From JAAYDI01 sp052034005 (GTDB lineage Bacteria > Planctomycetota > Planctomycetia > Pirellulales > Pirellulaceae): a DNA stretch of 64,000 nt. The notes beneath the pieces are model-generated. The model was not told the origin of the DNA, ran no database searches, and saw nothing but the letters and a program-made list of their open reading frames with translations. The stretch spans positions 1 to 64,000 of the forward strand of contig JBPOJB010000032.1 of assembly GCA_052034005.1 (NCBI GenBank). Direction: 5' to 3'. Shown one piece after another: positions 17,891 through 27,183 of this stretch (position 1 is its first letter; each line of letters starts with the position of its first letter). The position numbers were made by a program, and so were the translations under genes.

Positions 17891-18559
17891 TCATTCTGCA
17901 GGTTTTCCAAAGACTTCGACTTCCACGTAATGATTCAGGCTGTTGGCCGTGTTCCGACTGCTGTACAGGCGCACGTACCGCCCCACCACGCCTTTGGCAT
18001 CGATCAGTTTCCCGAGGTTCGTCTCGATGTAGGGCCGATCCTTCCCGATCCCCATCTTGGCCGACGCGTCCGTGTCCGCGTTGAAGACGGTCTGGACGTT
18101 CTTGGTGAACGTCTCGTCGTCGGACACCTGCACGATCACATCCTCGTAGCCACGCGCTTCCCGGAAGAAGTGCCAGACGTAGATCGCGTAGATCCGGGCG
18201 GGCTTCTCCAGATCGATCTGGACCCACTGCAGGCCCGAGGCCAATTCCACATACGCGTCTTCCGAACCCTGCTTGTTGCCGTCCGTGACGAACTGGAGCT
18301 CGCCGAGGATCGGCATCGGATCGCTCGACGTCACCTTCTTGTGCAGGGCCAGATTCCTGGTGCCTTCCGGCACGAGCAGTTCGGGCGCCTTCTTGGGAGG
18401 CGGGTCCAGGTCCGGATACAACAGGGCCAGCGCGTCGGGTGGCGTGCCTGCCAGCACTTCGCGCGGGATCTCGGTCTGCAACGGCACTTTCTTCTCGTCC
18501 GCTGCCCACAGGGTCGCCACGCAGGCGACCCCCGTCAGAAACACAGTCAAGCGAAGCAT
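17891..18559 (-). CDS. Secreted discoidin (F5/8 type C-like) carbohydrate-binding protein
   Basis: A 222-residue exported protein with a signal peptide at about residues 1-19. Its discoidin-type jellyroll starts at NLALHKKVTSSDP and continues through WVQIDLEKPARIYAIYVWHFF, VIVQVSDDETF and RYVRLYSSRNT to VEVEVFGKP. These are the hallmark strands of the F5/8C family. There is no catalytic domain. GAGGAGG lies about 9 nt before ATG 18559. Its stop overlaps the earliest ATG of the Gfo/Idh gene, implying co-translation. It may deliver or hold substrate for that exported oxidoreductase. Confidence 0.85.
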   Translation of the reverse strand: MLRLTVFLTGVACVATLWAADEKKVPLQTEIPREVLAGTPPDALALLYPDLDPPPKKAPELLVPEGTRNLALHKKVTSSDPMPILGELQFVTDGNKQGSEDAYVELASGLQWVQIDLEKPARIYAIYVWHFFREARGYEDVIVQVSDDETFTKNVQTVFNADTDASAKMGIGKDRPYIETNLGKLIDAKGVVGRYVRLYSSRNTANSLNHYVEVEVFGKPAE

Positions 18560-18595
18560 GCGCTGCTTCCTCCTCTCCAGTCAAGCTCGGATCAG

Positions 18596-19360
18596 TCACA
18601 CGGATTCGTGTCCGCCAGTCCGTGTACTATCATAATCCACGGGCAGCCGCTTGAGGCGGCGGTAAACGCGCCGCAGCCCGGCCAGGATCGGCCGGAGGTC
18701 CCGCCGCAGGCTCAGCCGGCTGCCCGGCCGATCGGCCCAGTTGATGGACACTTCGGCGATGCGGTAGCCCAGCCGCTGGGCGAGCGCCAGGACCTCGATG
18801 TCGAACAGGTATCCGTTCTCCTGGGCCAGCGCGAACAGCCGTTGGGCGGGCTCGTGACGGAACATCTTGAACCCGCACTGGGTGTCGCGCACGGGCAGTG
18901 CGAACAGGCGGCGCGCCAGGGCGGCGAAGGTGCGGCCCGCCACCGCGCGCTGCCAGGTCCTCTGCCGCACCACGCGACGATCGGCAATCAGGCGGGAGCC
19001 GACCGCCAGGTCCGCACCCGCCGCCAGGGCGGCGCTGAGCTTCGGCTCCTCCTCGATCGGTGTCGCGCCGTCGGCGTCGGCGAACAGGACGCGATCGCCA
19101 CGTGCCGCCTGCACCCCGGTGCGCACGGCGGCCCCTTTGCCCAGGTTGCGCGGGTGCCGGAGGAGTCTGAGCTGGGGCCAATCGCCGCAGGTCCGCTCCA
19201 GCGTCTCCCGCAGATGGTCAGAGCTCCCGTCATCGACAACAATGACCTCGTAACCGTCCGGGTAGTGCGTGTCGCAGTGGCGTCGGATGGATGCGAGGTA
19301 GGGCGGGATCCGGCAGGCCTCGTTGTAGGCGGGCAGGATGAGCGACAGCGCCTCGGGCAT
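18596..19360 (-). CDS. GT2 glycosyltransferase, dolichyl/polyprenyl-phosphate glucosyltransferase-like
   Basis: A 254-residue GT-A enzyme. Motifs are LILPAYNEACRIPPYL at the start, IVVDDGSSD (UDP-binding Asp), NLGKGAAVRTG, the DxD-type ADADGATP, and DTQCGFKMFRHEPA, which is typical of Alg5/dolichyl-phosphate beta-glucosyltransferases. The C-terminus carries a basic amphipathic tail. It is predicted to transfer a sugar from a nucleotide donor to a polyprenyl phosphate at the inner membrane face. It is divergent, with only 39 bp between starts, from an Agl23-like multi-spanning protein that could use the lipid-linked sugar outside. Confidence 0.9.
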   Translation of the reverse strand: MPEALSLILPAYNEACRIPPYLASIRRHCDTHYPDGYEVIVVDDGSSDHLRETLERTCGDWPQLRLLRHPRNLGKGAAVRTGVQAARGDRVLFADADGATPIEEEPKLSAALAAGADLAVGSRLIADRRVVRQRTWQRAVAGRTFAALARRLFALPVRDTQCGFKMFRHEPAQRLFALAQENGYLFDIEVLALAQRLGYRIAEVSINWADRPGSRLSLRRDLRPILAGLRRVYRRLKRLPVDYDSTRTGGHESV

Positions 19361-19399
19361 GTCAGTACTCCGCGCCGTTGTGTCCGCGGGAGGGTTCGC

Positions 19400-20968
19400 A
19401 TGTCAGTCCAGCATCCGAGGATCGTGGCGTTCCTCTGGTTCGCGGCGCTTGTCGCCGCGGTGGCGATCCGCGCGCCGCGGTTGGGTCTGCGCCCGATGCA
19501 CGCGGACGAAGCCGTGCAAGTGGCCAGGTTCTGTGAACTGTGGCTCCAGGGGGATTACCGTTACGATCCTACCGAGTATCACGGCCCGACACTCGCGTAT
19601 GCCACGCTTCCTTCGGTGCTGGTCGGCGGGGCCGTCACGCTGGCCGATACCTGCGAGGTCACCTACCGAGCGGTGCCGGTCGTCTTTGGGGTGGGATTGC
19701 TCCTCCTATTCTGGTTGCTTCGCGACGCGTTGGGAAGAGTGGGGAGCGTGTGTTCCGCGCTCCTGGCGGGCTGCTCGCCCGCTTTCGTGTTCTACAGCCG
19801 TTACTACATTCACGAGACGTTGCTGGCCTGTTTCACGCTGGCTGCGATCGGGTGTTCCTGGCGTTACCTGCGCAGCGGGCGATGGGCCTGGTCTGTCGCG
19901 GCCGGCGTGATGTTGGGCCTCATGCAAGCCACGAAGGAGACTGCGGTCATCGCCTACCTGGCCGCCGTGGCCGCCGCGGCCGTCGTGGCCGTGACGACCC
20001 GGCGCGCCCCGGAGACGGGTCCGGCCGTCGTTCGCTGGCGCGCGGCGCATCTGGCCTGGGGCGCGGCGGCCGCCGCGCTGACGATGGCCCTGCTGTTCTC
20101 GTCGTTCTTGACCAACCCGCGCGGGATCCTCGATGGCGTGCTGACCTATGTGCCCTGGCTGAGCCGCGCCGGCGGCCAGTCGCCGCACGTGCACGCCTGG
20201 CCGTTCTATCTGCAGCGGCTGTTGTGGTGGCGCGTTGCGGACGGCCCACGCTGGTCGGAGGCCATGATCCTGGGTCTGGCGCTGGTCGGGTGCGCGGCCG
20301 GCCGGCGCGCCGCGGCCGGCCGGCTCGCCGACATCCAGGTCGGGTTCGTGCGTTGGCTCAGTTGTTACACGCTGGCCGTGACGGTCATCTACACGGCGAT
20401 CCCTTACAAGACACCCTGGTGCATGCTGCAGTTCCTGCTGGGCATGGTCATGCTGGCCGGCCTGGGGGCCGCCCTGTTGATCGACGCCGCGCGCCGCGCA
20501 CCGGCGCGGATCGTCATCATAGGGCTGTTGCTGGCGGGCACTGCCCACTTGGCCTGGCAGGCGTATCGCGCGAGCTATGCCATGGCCGCCGACGTGCGCA
20601 ACCCGTACGTCTACGCGCAGACATCGTCGGGCGTGGAGCGTCTGGCAGACCAGTTGCGGCAGTTGGCGGAGGCGAGCCCGCAGCGCTACGACACGCCCGT
20701 GCAGGTGATTTGGACGGATTCCTACTACTGGCCGCTGCCTTGGTACCTGCGGCAGTTCGCGCAGGTCGGGTGGTGGACGGCGCGGCCTGAGGAAGCCTGT
20801 GCGCCGGTGGTGATCGGTTCACCGCAGTACGACGCGGCACTGACGCGGGCGCTCGACGCGACCCACATCATGACCGGCTACTACGAGCTGCGCCCACGGG
20901 TCCTGCTGCAACTCTGGGTGCGGATGGACCTGTGGGAGAGCCACCTGCGGCGATTGGGGAGGTTGTAG
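19400..20968 (+). CDS. Agl23-like (TIGR03663) multi-spanning membrane protein, GT-C fold
   Basis: A 522-residue integral membrane protein with about ten hydrophobic helices. Start ATG 19400 is supported by GGGAGGG about 6 nt upstream. The first extracytoplasmic loop has MHADEAVQVARFCE, matching the DE motif where GT-C glycosyltransferases place their catalytic Asp. It is followed by the family-typical YDPTEYHGPTL and SPAFVFYSRYYIHET. TIGR03663 proteins are annotated as flippase-activity-associated Agl23. A role in transferring a lipid-linked sugar is inferred from the fold and the neighbouring GT2 gene. Confidence 0.85.
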   Translation: MSVQHPRIVAFLWFAALVAAVAIRAPRLGLRPMHADEAVQVARFCELWLQGDYRYDPTEYHGPTLAYATLPSVLVGGAVTLADTCEVTYRAVPVVFGVGLLLLFWLLRDALGRVGSVCSALLAGCSPAFVFYSRYYIHETLLACFTLAAIGCSWRYLRSGRWAWSVAAGVMLGLMQATKETAVIAYLAAVAAAAVVAVTTRRAPETGPAVVRWRAAHLAWGAAAAALTMALLFSSFLTNPRGILDGVLTYVPWLSRAGGQSPHVHAWPFYLQRLLWWRVADGPRWSEAMILGLALVGCAAGRRAAAGRLADIQVGFVRWLSCYTLAVTVIYTAIPYKTPWCMLQFLLGMVMLAGLGAALLIDAARRAPARIVIIGLLLAGTAHLAWQAYRASYAMAADVRNPYVYAQTSSGVERLADQLRQLAEASPQRYDTPVQVIWTDSYYWPLPWYLRQFAQVGWWTARPEEACAPVVIGSPQYDAALTRALDATHIMTGYYELRPRVLLQLWVRMDLWESHLRRLGRL

Positions 20969-21001
20969 GTCCACTCCAGCGGCCTGGCGCGCCGGAGCGT
21001 G

Positions 21002-22357
21002 CTACACACTGTCCGGCGTCGGGTGTTGCCAGGGGCCGCGATAGGTTCGGGCCAGCCGTCGGTTGGCCTCCTCGTCGCCGACGACACGCCCCGCGGCCGG
21101 ATCCCATTGGAGGCTGCGACCCAATTCCATGGACAGGTTGGCCAGGATGCAGCAGGCGGACGAGATGTAGCCCTGTTCGATGTCCGACACGGGCAGTTGC
21201 CGGTCGCGGCGCGCGGCGAGGAAGTTGCGCATATGCGCTCGCGTCGCGGGCGCGGCGAACATCTCGGTCGGCTTGTGCTGCTTGTCCTCGGGATACTTGT
21301 CCGGTTCTTCCAGGGCGTCCTGGTGCACCTTCGACCCGCCGCCGCCGGGGATGAAGTCGTACGACCAGACGCTGATCTTGAGCGTGCCTTTGTCGCCGTA
21401 GAGCGTGGCTCCCCACGGGTAGTCGGGCTCCGGGTTCTCGCCCCAGTTCCGTTGGTTCCAGACGACCTGCACATCCCCGTGGTCGAACAGCGCCGTCTGC
21501 GTGTCATGCAGGTTGATGTTCGAGTCGCGGCTGCGCATCAGGATGCCGCCGCTGGCGGAGATGCTTTTCGGCCAGCCGAGTCCCAGGAAGTACCGCACGA
21601 CGTCGTAGATGTGGACACACAGATCTCCGGTCTGGCCGTTACTGAACTCGCGGCACGCGCGCCACTGGCGCGGATGGATTCCCGGGTTGTAGTCGCGCCA
21701 CGTGGCCGGTCCGACATAGGTCTCCCAGTCGAGCGTATCCGGCGGCTGCGCGTTGGGCGGGAATTCGCCCGGCCCGCCATAGTAGCTGTGGATGTCCACG
21801 TAGGCGACCTTGCCGAGTTTCCCGCTGTCGATGAACCGCTCGCGCGCCTCCAGCAGGTGCGGCGTGCTGCGGCGTTGCAGGCCGACTTGGACGGTCCGCT
21901 GGTACTTGCGCGCCGCGGCGAGCATGGCCTGGCCCTCGATCACGTCATAGCTGATCGGCTTCTGCACGTACACATCGGAGCCGGCCTGGCAGGCCTCAAC
22001 CATCGGCAGGCAGTGCCAATGATCGGGCGTCCCGATCAGCGTGATCTCCGGCTGCTGATCGGCCAGCAACCTGCGGTAGTCGCCATAGGTCGGCGGCTCC
22101 TTCTTCGACGGCTGCCGCTGAGCGACCAGCTTCGCGGCTTCCTCTACCGACAGGCGATCGACGTCGCACAGCCCGACGACGTCGACCGGCGCGACTTGGA
22201 TCAGATGGAACAGGTCGGTCTTGCCGTACCAGCCGCAGCCGATCAGGGCCACGCGCAGCGGCCGCTCTTGTGCCGCCGCATATGCCCCGGCATGTAACGC
22301 CGCCATGGACATCGCACCGCCAAGGCTCGCCTTCACGAAGTCACGTCGATTCATCAT
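21002..22357 (-). CDS. Tat-exported Gfo/Idh/MocA oxidoreductase (QKP variant)
   Basis: A 451-residue secreted oxidoreductase. ATG 22357 has GAGGGA about 6 nt upstream; a second ATG follows directly. MMNRRDFVKASLGG is a Tat signal. The Rossmann motif GCGWYGKTDL, the TPDHWHC strand and VQKPISYD (lysine kept, Glu replaced by Gln) are visible, followed by ACREFSNGQTGDLCVHIYD in the substrate domain. The C-terminal ANRRLARTYRGPW matches the tail of the paralogue at 4715-6004. The 33-bp space to the Agl23-like gene is convergent. Its substrate is unknown. Confidence 0.92.
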   Translation of the reverse strand: MMNRRDFVKASLGGAMSMAALHAGAYAAAQERPLRVALIGCGWYGKTDLFHLIQVAPVDVVGLCDVDRLSVEEAAKLVAQRQPSKKEPPTYGDYRRLLADQQPEITLIGTPDHWHCLPMVEACQAGSDVYVQKPISYDVIEGQAMLAAARKYQRTVQVGLQRRSTPHLLEARERFIDSGKLGKVAYVDIHSYYGGPGEFPPNAQPPDTLDWETYVGPATWRDYNPGIHPRQWRACREFSNGQTGDLCVHIYDVVRYFLGLGWPKSISASGGILMRSRDSNINLHDTQTALFDHGDVQVVWNQRNWGENPEPDYPWGATLYGDKGTLKISVWSYDFIPGGGGSKVHQDALEEPDKYPEDKQHKPTEMFAAPATRAHMRNFLAARRDRQLPVSDIEQGYISSACCILANLSMELGRSLQWDPAAGRVVGDEEANRRLARTYRGPWQHPTPDSV

Positions 22358-22624
22358 GGTTGTTCCCTCATCGTCAGGCAGTGTCGCGAAAAGCCCCGGC
22401 CGGCTGACTCGATCCCGGCCGCCGCACCCGGTAGATCCTGCGGCGGACCGGCACCGTCCGCCGCGCCGGCCGTATGATAGCAGGAATAGCGTGCCACGCC
22501 CACCGCCCGGGCGCCGCCGCACCGGGCGGCGGGGGTCTCCGGCGCGGCGCGTGGTGCGGGTGCAGCCGGCCCGGCCTGAGTTGACGCGGCGCGCATTGGC
22601 GCGCCGCGCTGCATGGCCGGCCCG

Positions 22625-24256
22625 TCAGTGCGCGCAGCCGGGCCCGAGGTTCTGAAAGAAGTCATTGCCTTTGTCATCGACCAGGATGAATGCGGGGAAG
22701 TCGACGACATCGATCTTCCAGATGGCCTCCATCCCGAATTCTTCGAACGCGAGCAGCTCGACCCGCCGGATGTTCTCCCGGGCGAGGATGGCAGCCGGCC
22801 CGCCGATGCTGCCCAGGTAGAAGCCGCCGTACTTCCGGCATGCGGCGGTCACTTGGGGCCCGCGGTTTCCTTTGGCGATCATCACCAGGCTGCCGCCGTG
22901 GCGCTGGAACAACTCCACATAGGCGTCCATGCGGCCCGCGGTGGTCGGGCCGAAAGAGCCGCTGGGCAGGTGGGCGGGCTTCTTGGCGGGGCCGGCATAG
23001 TAGACGGGATGCGCCTTGAAGTAATCGGGCAGCGGCTCGCCCGCATCGAGCAGTGCCTTGAGTCGGGCATGCGCCATGTCGCGCGCCACGACCAGCGGAC
23101 CGGACAGCCGCAAGCGTGTTGTGACGGGATAGCGCGTCAGCTCGGCCAGGATCTCCGGCATGGGCCGGTTCAAATCGATCGGCACGGCGCCTTCGTCCCG
23201 GCGATGGCGCAGCGCTGGGGGGATGTACTTGAGCGGCTCGAAGTCGAGCTGTTCCAGGAAGACGCCCTCCGGCGTGATCTTGCCCAGCGCTTGCCGATCC
23301 GCGCTGCAGGAAACGCCCATCCCGATGGGCAGCGAGGCGCCGTGCCTCGGCAAGCGGATCACCCGGACATCCAAGGCGAAGTACTTCCCACCGAACTGGG
23401 CGCCGAACCCGCTGCGCTGCGCGGACTCGAGCAATTGCGATTCGAGCTCCAGGTCCCGGAACGCGCGGCCGTGTACGTTGCCGGAGGTCGGCAGCGCGTC
23501 GAGGTACTTCGTCGACGCCAGCTTCACGGCCTTGAGATTCGCCTCGGCCGACGTGCCGCCAATGACGAACACCAGGTGATAGGGCGGGCAGGCCGCCGTG
23601 CCGATCGTCATCATCTTCTGCGCGAGCAGGTCGGCCAGTGTGCGCGGGTTGAGCTGGTCCGGCGTCTCCTGGAACAGGAACGTCTTGTTGGCTGACCCGC
23701 CGCCCTTGGCGATGAACAGGAATTCGTAACTGCCCCCGTCACACGCCGCCAGTTCGATCTGCGCGGGCAGGTTCGTGCCCGTGTTCTGCTCCCGCCACAT
23801 CGTCAACGGCGCCGTCTGGGAATAGCGCAAGTTGTTCTCGGTGTACGCCAGGTAGACGCCGCGCGCCAACGCCGCCTCGTCACCGGTCGACCAGACCGCG
23901 TGACCCTTCTTCCCCAGGATGATCGCGGTGCCGGTGTCCTGGCAGAAGGGCAATACCCCGGCGCTGGCCACGTCGGCATTCCTGAGCATGGTCAGGGCCA
24001 CCATGCGGTCGTTCTCCGAGGCCGCGGGGTCATCCAGCACGGCGGCCACCTGCTTCAGATGCGCCGGACGCAGGAAGAAGTTGATGTCGTGGAAGGCCTG
24101 AGCCGCCAGCAGCGTCAACGCTTCCGGGCCGACGCACAGCAGTTCGTGCCCGTCAAAAGACCGCACCGTGACATGCTCCCGGGTCAGCAGTCGATACTGT
24201 GTGTCATCCGGCCCGAGTTCATACAGCGGTTGGTAATGGAACGGATTGGCTGGCAT
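22625..24256 (-). CDS. fumA: Class I (iron-sulfur) fumarate hydratase
   Basis: A 543-residue cytosolic enzyme for reversible hydration of fumarate to L-malate in the TCA cycle. The length matches E. coli FumA (548). The three cluster cysteines are at residues 105 (PFCQDTGTA), 223 (AACPPYH) and 317 (GVSCSADR), almost the same positions as in FumA/FumB. GGGSANKTFLFQ and PSGSFGPTTAGRMD are further class I signatures. I chose ATG 24256 with GAGG about 9 nt upstream; the longer open frame is not family-like. A perfect 10-bp inverted repeat begins 20 bp before the start. The oxygen-sensitive form suggests low-oxygen growth, which is inference. Confidence 0.95.
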   Translation of the reverse strand: MPANPFHYQPLYELGPDDTQYRLLTREHVTVRSFDGHELLCVGPEALTLLAAQAFHDINFFLRPAHLKQVAAVLDDPAASENDRMVALTMLRNADVASAGVLPFCQDTGTAIILGKKGHAVWSTGDEAALARGVYLAYTENNLRYSQTAPLTMWREQNTGTNLPAQIELAACDGGSYEFLFIAKGGGSANKTFLFQETPDQLNPRTLADLLAQKMMTIGTAACPPYHLVFVIGGTSAEANLKAVKLASTKYLDALPTSGNVHGRAFRDLELESQLLESAQRSGFGAQFGGKYFALDVRVIRLPRHGASLPIGMGVSCSADRQALGKITPEGVFLEQLDFEPLKYIPPALRHRRDEGAVPIDLNRPMPEILAELTRYPVTTRLRLSGPLVVARDMAHARLKALLDAGEPLPDYFKAHPVYYAGPAKKPAHLPSGSFGPTTAGRMDAYVELFQRHGGSLVMIAKGNRGPQVTAACRKYGGFYLGSIGGPAAILARENIRRVELLAFEEFGMEAIWKIDVVDFPAFILVDDKGNDFFQNLGPGCAH

Positions 24257-24275
24257 CACGTCATACCTCGTTGGA

Positions 24276-24318
24276 CGAATCCGCGTTCCAGGCGGCATCG
24301 GGCTGCCACGCGGATTCG
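24276..24318. promoter_or_regulatory. Perfect 10-bp inverted repeat upstream of fumarase
   Basis: CGAATCCGCG (24276-24285) and CGCGGATTCG (24309-24318) are exact reverse complements, separated by 23 nt. The element starts 20 bp upstream of the fumarase ATG, so it could be a protein operator or a leader hairpin. No known regulator site is recognised. Confidence 0.5.
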
Positions 24319-24483
24319 CAAGCGGCCGCGAGAGGATGTGGTCCCGCGCCAGTTTAGCAACTGCCGCGGGTTCCGCCAGTGCAAGGCCCGTCCACGAGTG
24401 GGCCGCGGGGCGTGCGCCGGGATCGGACCGGGAATGAGCGCCGCGATGCGGTCTGCCACCATGCGAGGTCCCGGCGCTCGGCA

Positions 24484-27183
24484 CTACCGCGCCTCGAACA
24501 GCAGGCTCATCGGCGCAAACGGCTTGAGCAGAAGGTCGTACTCCGCTCCCGGCACCACCGCGGGTTCCCCGACAGCTTGCCCGCGCAGATCCACCGCGTG
24601 CATGCGTTGCCCGGCAAGTCCATCCGGCAGCCGCAATGTGCACGGGCCGCGATGTCCGGCCAGCTCCCAAAGGCGCAGCACCACGCCGGCGCCGTCGGGG
24701 TTCGTGCCCAACGCAGTGACCAGGACGCCTTTGCGGGAGACGCGCAGGCCTTCCTGGACGGCGGGGAGCGAGCCGTTCGAATCGTTGGCCGCGGCCGCCT
24801 GCAGCGGATACCGGGCCTCCAGGGCGGCGGTGGTCATGGACAGGTCCGCGTCCTCCCCGGCCAGCGACCACAGGCGGACGCGGCTGGTCCACGTCCCATC
24901 GTTCCACAAGCGGAAGTTGGTCGTCCACTGGTTGTTGAACAAGTTGACATAGACGCGCGAGCGCTGCGGCACGAACACCGGGTCGTACTTCCAGCAGCCC
25001 GGCTCGTCCAGGCTGATCAGCGGGCTGTCCAACGCACAAATGCCCAACCCGGCGCCGCTCCGGTCGATGACCGCCAGGCCGGTGTGGAGTCCCGACAGGT
25101 GGTGATTGGAACCGGGCACCAGGTCGGTTGCGGGATCGACAATCGATCCGAGCCGCCCGAGCCGGAAGCGCGGTGCAACCGCCCGGATCGGCAAGCAGAT
25201 CCAGCCGGCTTCCGGCCAGGAATCCGCCGGCTTGTCGTGGAGCGTCATCTCCAGGTCGACGCAGGGCAGGTCGCGATAGAGCGTGACGCGCGTGGTCACG
25301 CGGTGCTTCAACTGCGCGTCGGCCGCGGAATCCATCACGGCGCTCACCGCGACCGGCGATCGTTCATAGCGCACCTGGAACCCTGTCGGCGGGCTGGCCT
25401 GGTAGGGGACCTCTGCGGCCGGCGGGAGGTCGGGCTTGCCGAGCTCGTTGATGGCCCAGTCCGTGTCGATCTTGACGTACGCCTTGACGAAGGCCGCGAC
25501 CTGGTCGCGGTCGAACCGCTCGTAGAGGTACTGGCCGAACGCATGGGGTCCCGCGTCGTCCGCCCAATCGCGGCCCGCCCGGCGGTCGACAAGCCGGCGG
25601 ACCACGCCGCGCCCGGGATCCAGCGTCACCGAGAAATGGGGTCCGGCCAGCGTGTGGTGTTGGGCGTCGCAGGTCAGCGGATCGTCAACCTCGGCCGGCT
25701 CCGCCGCGAGGTACGTGCGGTAGCCCAGCGCGGGCACGTCGCGGGCGACGAACCGGATCACGCCCTGACGCGCGTCCACCGGGGTCGGCGAAGCGCCGTC
25801 CGCCGAGCGCACGGCCGACGGCGGCGGGCCCTCCCACGGCGCCGACACCCAGCCGTCGCGCGGCCACGGGAGCGGGTTGAACACGACGACATGCGGTCCG
25901 TCCACACGCACCGCGCGCGCCAATACCTGCAACTGGTTGGCCACCAGCGGTTCGACCAACTCATGGGCCGCCTCGATGTAGGCCGTATGTTCGGCCCAGG
26001 AGGCTTCCAGCCGGTCGAACTTGCCCGCCGCGCGCTGTTGTCTCCAGGCGTCGCCGTAACTCATCGCTGAAGGGCGGCCGTACACGGCGACCCAGGACAA
26101 TGCGCCGCCCCAGGTGTGTTCCCCATAGAGCAAGCTCTTCTCGTACGACGCGGCAATCGTCGGCGCTGCGTCGTCGATCGCCACGCCCCACAACCGCAGC
26201 AGCGTGTTGAGCGACTCGGCCGCGCCGATCCGCGGACGGACGGTGCGCGCCAGCCGCGCGCCCTGCGGATCGCACATCGGGCCGTGGATCCAGGTGTCGG
26301 GCATATCGCCGCGCACGACGGGAATCGTCGGGTTCTCGGCCAGAAGTGCATCGGCGAAGTCGGACAGGCGGCCGATGCGGACTTTCGCGTTGGGGAACTG
26401 CGCTTGCGCCTGGGCTAACAAGGCCGACACGTCTTCCGGTTTGGGCGGCCCTTGGTTGTCGCCCGTGTGCATCAGCGCCAGCCAGGTGCGGTGGGGCCAA
26501 TCGGCGGGCGGGGCGAGCCCGGTGCCGTACCCTTCTGCGGCGTACATGGTCAGCAACCGGGAGCCGTCCGGGCCTTCCCACCAGAACAGGAGCGGCACTT
26601 GGGGCGAACTGCTGGCGGCGTTGCAGCCCAAATGCAGGAATTCCAGCCCCGCGTGTCGCAGCAACGTCGGGATGATCCACGAGTGGCAGGGGACATCCGT
26701 CATCTTCGTGTCGCGCGGCAGCGCGACGCTCACGGCGCGCGACACGCGCGACGCGAAACCGAGCCCCCGCACCAGGTCCTCCGGCTCCAGCAGCTCCGTG
26801 TGCGTCGTGAACGGCAGCCCGTGCACGACGAAACGGCCTTCCCTGAGCGCCCGCTCGATGCGGCCCTCCCGCTGAGCCGTCTGGCCCGGCCAATCCGACA
26901 TGATCTGGCTCATGGGCCAGCCGGGCAGCGTCCAGACAAACTGCTGTTCCGGCGGCAGATCGCGATTGCGATCGCACAGGTCCAGCGCCCCGTCGATCAT
27001 CGTCGTGCGGTATCGCGCGACGACGTTCTTCGCCATGTCGGTGTAGCCGATGTCGAAGTGGGTCTTGAAGACCACCACGATCTGGTCCACGTCGGCGGCC
27101 GGCCCCGCCTCTGCCGGGGCCGTCGTCGTCCACGCGGCCAGCAGGCAGCACGCCAGGCCAGCCGCCCGTTGGAAGCTATTCAT
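24484..27183 (-). CDS. Secreted GH38-like / DUF5054-type glycosidase
   Basis: An 899-residue exported protein (signal at about residues 1-26). The N-terminus has VVVFKTHFDIGYTDMAKNV. The H-x-D element matches the zinc-binding HxD that opens GH38 alpha-mannosidases, in the form seen in DUF5054 members. A helical/beta core follows, then large beta-sandwich domains (FVARDVPALGYRTYLA, then HFSVTLDPGRGVVRRLVDR) as in GH38 C-terminal halves. The other canonical GH38 catalytic Asp is not clearly identifiable by eye, so alpha-mannosidase activity is likely but unproven. Its ATG lies inside the 3' end of the GH127 gene (8-bp overlap), so they are co-translated. Confidence 0.8.
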   Translation of the reverse strand: MNSFQRAAGLACCLLAAWTTTAPAEAGPAADVDQIVVVFKTHFDIGYTDMAKNVVARYRTTMIDGALDLCDRNRDLPPEQQFVWTLPGWPMSQIMSDWPGQTAQREGRIERALREGRFVVHGLPFTTHTELLEPEDLVRGLGFASRVSRAVSVALPRDTKMTDVPCHSWIIPTLLRHAGLEFLHLGCNAASSSPQVPLLFWWEGPDGSRLLTMYAAEGYGTGLAPPADWPHRTWLALMHTGDNQGPPKPEDVSALLAQAQAQFPNAKVRIGRLSDFADALLAENPTIPVVRGDMPDTWIHGPMCDPQGARLARTVRPRIGAAESLNTLLRLWGVAIDDAAPTIAASYEKSLLYGEHTWGGALSWVAVYGRPSAMSYGDAWRQQRAAGKFDRLEASWAEHTAYIEAAHELVEPLVANQLQVLARAVRVDGPHVVVFNPLPWPRDGWVSAPWEGPPPSAVRSADGASPTPVDARQGVIRFVARDVPALGYRTYLAAEPAEVDDPLTCDAQHHTLAGPHFSVTLDPGRGVVRRLVDRRAGRDWADDAGPHAFGQYLYERFDRDQVAAFVKAYVKIDTDWAINELGKPDLPPAAEVPYQASPPTGFQVRYERSPVAVSAVMDSAADAQLKHRVTTRVTLYRDLPCVDLEMTLHDKPADSWPEAGWICLPIRAVAPRFRLGRLGSIVDPATDLVPGSNHHLSGLHTGLAVIDRSGAGLGICALDSPLISLDEPGCWKYDPVFVPQRSRVYVNLFNNQWTTNFRLWNDGTWTSRVRLWSLAGEDADLSMTTAALEARYPLQAAAANDSNGSLPAVQEGLRVSRKGVLVTALGTNPDGAGVVLRLWELAGHRGPCTLRLPDGLAGQRMHAVDLRGQAVGEPAVVPGAEYDLLLKPFAPMSLLFEAR

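Noticed and set aside
20974..20997. Terminator hairpin in the 33-bp space between the Agl23-like and Gfo/Idh genes
   Set aside because: The stem (CTCC/GGAG with GGC/GCC) is bulged and short, with no T-run; too weak to call.
24257..25039. Extension of the fumarase frame upstream
   Set aside because: It overlaps the GH38-like gene in another frame. The 543-residue form aligns in length and cysteine positions with FumA.
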